This document shows positions 61,581 through 64,000 of a stretch of DNA of 64,000 bases, piece by piece. Position 1 is the first letter of the stretch. Each line of letters opens with the position of its first letter. Position numbers and translations under genes: made by a program. The stretch is from JBMNQH01 sp050944035 (GTDB lineage Bacteria > Bacillota > Clostridia > Oscillospirales > Oscillospiraceae), in assembly GCA_050944035.1 (NCBI GenBank), contig JBMNQH010000009.1, positions 26,478 through 90,477 of the forward strand, in the 5' to 3' direction. A model generated the notes under the pieces. It did no database searches. It was not told where the DNA came from and was given only the letters and a program-made list of their open reading frames with translations.

Positions 61581-62201
61581 CTATCTCCGTTCCATATGAG
61601 ATTGAATCCATTCCATTACCATCTCCATAGCCGCCTGATTGTGCCCACCCTGCGGAATGATAATATCCGCACGGCGTTTACTGGGCTCTACAAACTGCTC
61701 ATGCATTGGCTTCACCGTTCGCAGATATTGCGTAATGACGGATTCCAGACTACGGCCGCGTTCGTGAACGTCGCGGACAATTCGACGCAAGATTCGAACA
61801 TCTGCATCGGTATCGACATACAGTTTCATATCCAGCAGATCACAAAGTGCCTCATTTTCAAAGATCAAAATACCCTCTACAATGATAATTTTCGCCGGTT
61901 GAATTCGAATCGTCTTTTCAGAACGGTTATGCTGCGCATAATCATAGATCGGACAATCAATTGCTTCTCCACTACGCAACTTTTTCAGATGTGCAACCAT
62001 CAGGTCCGTATCAAACGCATTGGGATGGTCATAATTGAGTGTTTCACGCTCTGCAAAAGACAGCTCATCGTGCGCTTTGTAATAATCATCGTGATAAATC
62101 ACACTGACCTGATCGCCAAACTGTTGCATAATTCTCTTTGTAATGGTGGTCTTGCCACTCCCAGTGCCGCCTGCAATACCAATCACAATACTCCGTTTCA
62201 T
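61581..62201 (-). CDS. udk: Uridine kinase
   Basis: 206 residues from the ATG at 62201 (GAGGGAGGACGT upstream). P-loop GIAGGTGSGKTTITKRIM, YYKAHDELSFAERETLNYDHPNAFD (substrate motif), YDYAQHNRSEKT, IIVEGILIFENEALCDLLDMKLYVDTDADVRILRRIVRDVHERGRS (lid). Phosphorylates uridine and cytidine using ATP or GTP in pyrimidine salvage. Stands alone between rnf and the BMP-family gene. Confidence 0.93.
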   Translation of the reverse strand: MKRSIVIGIAGGTGSGKTTITKRIMQQFGDQVSVIYHDDYYKAHDELSFAERETLNYDHPNAFDTDLMVAHLKKLRSGEAIDCPIYDYAQHNRSEKTIRIQPAKIIIVEGILIFENEALCDLLDMKLYVDTDADVRILRRIVRDVHERGRSLESVITQYLRTVKPMHEQFVEPSKRRADIIIPQGGHNQAAMEMVMEWIQSHMERR

Positions 62202-62421
62202 ACGTCCTCCCTCTCCCTCTTTTATATAAAAAATGCTCTTCATGGGTTCGACTCATCCTACCATATTCCATAAGATCTTACAACTTTCTCTTTTTTCCTT
62301 TTTTGAGGGGGTTGTTCCGGTGCAAAATATATAATTTTTCCAGTATTGAATATATCGTTTTTCTTCGTATGATTCTGTCATTTTTATCTAAAAATACAAA
62401 ATACTCTACAAAAAATATGGC

Positions 62422-62450
62422 TTGATTGCACAATTAACGAATGGTATAAT
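62422..62450 (+). promoter_or_regulatory. Promoter of the BMP-family lipoprotein gene
   Basis: TTGATT, 17-base spacer, perfect TATAAT, 46 bases before the start codon. Confidence 0.65.
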
Positions 62451-62495
62451 TTTGATATCTAAAGTTTCCATACAAACACTTTTGGAGGAACTATT

Positions 62496-63653
62496 ATGAA
62501 ACAATGCCTTTCTCTATTTCTTGTCCTTGTTATGCTTCTAAGCCTGTGTGCCTGTGGGCATAACACAACAGATGAAAAGGACGCCGAAACCAGTCCAAAG
62601 GATACATCCAGTGAACAAGACGACATTTCAGCTGGTCCGGCCGAACCTGTAAATGCAAATGCCTATATTGCCTTGATCACTGATTTTGGCAACATTGACG
62701 ATCGTTCTTTTAATCAATCTTGCTGGGAAGCTGTCGTTGATTTTGCAGAAAAAAACGGTGCAAAATACAATTATTACCGCCCTGCAGAAAACAGCTCTGT
62801 CGCACGGGCGGAAGCAATCAACAAGGCGATCGAAGATGGTGCTACCGTCTGCGTATGTCCCGGCAATTTATTTGAAGAAACTCTTTATTCCGTACAATAC
62901 CAATTTCCCGACGTGCAATTTCTCCTCTTGGATGGCGAACCGCACGATGTAGATTATAACTATGACACCGCGCCCAATGTCCACTGTATCATCTATAAAG
63001 AAGAAGAGTCCGGTTATCTGGCCGGTTATGCAGCCGTTATGGATGGTATGACACAGCTTGGCTTTATTGGTGGCATGGCAATCGACTCTGTTATGCGGTA
63101 CGGTTACGGATTTGTGCAGGGAGCAGACGCTGCAGCACAGGAACTTGGAAAAGATATTACGATCAATTACTGGTACGCCAACACTTTTTTGCCGAATGAC
63201 ACCATTTATAATACTGCATATGACTGGTATACGAACGAAACGCAGGTCATCTTTGCCTGTGGCGGCAGTCTTGGCAGCAGCGTCATCAAAGCAGCACAGG
63301 AACTTGGCACCTATGTTATAGGGGTCGACAGTGACCAACACTACATTTCAGATGCTGTCATCACCTCTGCTATGAAACAATTGTACTCTACCTGTTTAAA
63401 CGCTCTGGAGGATTTAAAAAATAACAATTGGGTGTGGTCGGAAGAATATTCCAGCACAACTGCTGTACTGGGTGCAGACAGCAATGCAATTGCGCTCCCC
63501 ACTTCCGATGAATCCTGGAATTTTTCTTCTTTCACTGTCGAAACATATAAAAAAATTCTTTCCGCAATTGCCGCCGATGAAGTTGCAATCTCGAATGATG
63601 TCAGCGCAGTTCCCGCTGTTGGAGAACAGACTACTGTCAATTATCTGGAGTAG
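62496..63653 (+). CDS. BMP-family (PnrA/Med-like) substrate-binding lipoprotein
   Basis: 385 residues. A signal peptide with lipobox (LVMLLSLCACGH) and an acidic Ser/Thr linker are followed by the BMP domain: YIALITDFGNIDDRSFNQSCWEAVVDFAEKNG, YPVQ-like IYKEEESGYLAGYAAVMDG, LGFIGGMAIDSVMRYGYGFVQGADAAAQ, VIFACGGSLGSSVIKAAQELG and VIGVDSDQ. These match binding proteins for purine nucleosides in ABC importers. The permease and ATPase genes are not within the window on either side, so it may be an orphan sensor or be served by a distant transporter. Strong ribosome site TTGGAGGAAC; terminator follows. Confidence 0.9.
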   Translation: MKQCLSLFLVLVMLLSLCACGHNTTDEKDAETSPKDTSSEQDDISAGPAEPVNANAYIALITDFGNIDDRSFNQSCWEAVVDFAEKNGAKYNYYRPAENSSVARAEAINKAIEDGATVCVCPGNLFEETLYSVQYQFPDVQFLLLDGEPHDVDYNYDTAPNVHCIIYKEEESGYLAGYAAVMDGMTQLGFIGGMAIDSVMRYGYGFVQGADAAAQELGKDITINYWYANTFLPNDTIYNTAYDWYTNETQVIFACGGSLGSSVIKAAQELGTYVIGVDSDQHYISDAVITSAMKQLYSTCLNALEDLKNNNWVWSEEYSSTTAVLGADSNAIALPTSDESWNFSSFTVETYKKILSAIAADEVAISNDVSAVPAVGEQTTVNYLE

Positions 63654-63697
63654 CTTGTGCAAACACAGCGAACCATCTTCCCTTTCAACGCGTCTGT

Positions 63698-63733
63698 TAC
63701 CACCCTACTTATTTTATGTAGGGTGGTATTTTT
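63698..63733 (+). terminator. Terminator after the BMP-family gene
   Basis: Arms TACCACCCTAC / GTAGGGTGGTA with a nine-base loop and a T-run. Confidence 0.9.
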
Positions 63734-63906
63734 ATTCCGTACGTTTAAAGGGCACCATTTCATGCAGTTTTCCTAATATAAATATCTTATCATTCTTTGT
63801 TATATGCAATTTTACCAATCGTGATTTTGCACATACCTTATTATATATATCAACTATCAACAATTTCTCAAAACGATCCCTTCTGCTCCCATATGATCTC
63901 TTTCAT
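63732..63906 (-). pseudogene. Short frameshifted coding remnant, possibly LytTR-like
   Basis: On the minus strand an ATG at 63906 starts MKEIIWEQKGSF and stops. In another frame 63902-63732 is open and continues as ..EKLLIVDIYNKVCAKS, RLVKLHITKNDKIFILGKL and HEMVPFKRTE. Joined by one shift these read like a single protein end. The segment KLHITKNDKIFILGKLHEM loosely resembles the LytTR DNA-binding domain (I.IHTkd.e..YGKL.e.e). The assignment is tentative; the rest of 63740-64000 is AT-rich and otherwise empty. Confidence 0.35.
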
Positions 63907-64000
63907 TTTCTTCTCACAACAATGAGTAAATTTCTTACTTCTTATATTTTTTTATTCAAGAATTTTTCGAAAACGCTTCCATATTTTCCAAATTCTATCA

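Noticed and set aside
1..64000. CRISPR arrays, tRNA or rRNA genes, insertion sequences, prophage
   Set aside because: No regularly spaced repeats, cloverleaf-like intergenic sequence, transposase or integrase motifs seen; intergenic regions are short and mostly explained.

Overview
The window looks like a chromosomal segment from an anaerobic, endospore-forming member of the Clostridia. A butyrate-producer-type lineage in the Oscillospirales (Butyricicoccus/Agathobaculum-like) is my best guess, inferred from gene content and codon style rather than shown by a marker gene. Supporting evidence is the sporulation genes spo0A and spoIVB, a [FeFe]-hydrogenase, a complete Rnf complex, HPr kinase with RapZ/YvcK/WhiA, AddAB instead of RecBCD, and HrcA/CIRCE heat-shock control. 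Almost everything is core chromosome. I see no prophage, insertion sequence, CRISPR array, rRNA or tRNA.

Layout. 1-2.5 kb: metal-resistance operon (ArsR/CadC-type regulator, stand-alone HMA metallochaperone, Zn/Cd P-type ATPase). 2.5-5.6 kb (minus): a decayed lipoprotein, a CD1247-type acidic protein, EF-P, YqeG and ComEA. 5.7-7.8 kb: a catalytically dead DD-carboxypeptidase homologue overlapping an Sfp-type phosphopantetheinyl transferase. 7.9-10.1 kb (minus): DUF1015 protein and Spo0A with a complex upstream region. 10.5-15.6 kb: AEC transporter, a small membrane protein, the GGGtGRT/NifU-like pair, and a PfoR-type PTS IIC protein whose promoter lies inside a long dyad. 15.6-19.9 kb: KptA, an unknown lipoprotein, a DUF1801 protein, SpoIVB, and an M14 peptidase with PG-binding and LysM domains.

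19.9-28.3 kb (minus): the block hprK-murB-rapZ-yvcK-whiA-dnaE, linking carbon signalling, cell wall and replication. 28.5-31.5 kb: L28 and two overlapping CNNM/CorC membrane proteins. 31.7-42.3 kb: addB-addA, L31, hflX with an IMPACT-family gene, and a dNTPase. 42.3-45.5 kb: dnaG-rpoD. 45.6-50.6 kb: hrcA-grpE-dnaK-dnaJ behind two overlapping CIRCE operators. 50.6-55.7 kb: an APH-fold kinase, a putative group B [FeFe]-hydrogenase, a PHP phosphatase, RpiB and a DUF4015-type protein with a non-canonical start. 55.8-56.1 kb: an acetyltransferase pseudogene. 56.2-61.3 kb (minus): rnfCDGEAB. 61.5-63.7 kb: uridine kinase and a BMP-family binding lipoprotein.

How they work together: Rnf (ferredoxin:NAD+ oxidoreductase coupled to ion pumping) and the hydrogenase share ferredoxin-level electrons, as expected of a fermenter. 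HprK, RapZ and YvcK connect sugar status to envelope synthesis. DnaE, DnaG, AddAB and the dNTPase cover replication, repair and nucleotide pools. No obvious novel defence or biosynthetic system stands out. The most unusual items are regulatory (overlapping CIRCE, the dyad on the PTS promoter, an orphan terminator upstream of spo0A), a pseudo-enzyme (dead DacF) and several decaying genes.
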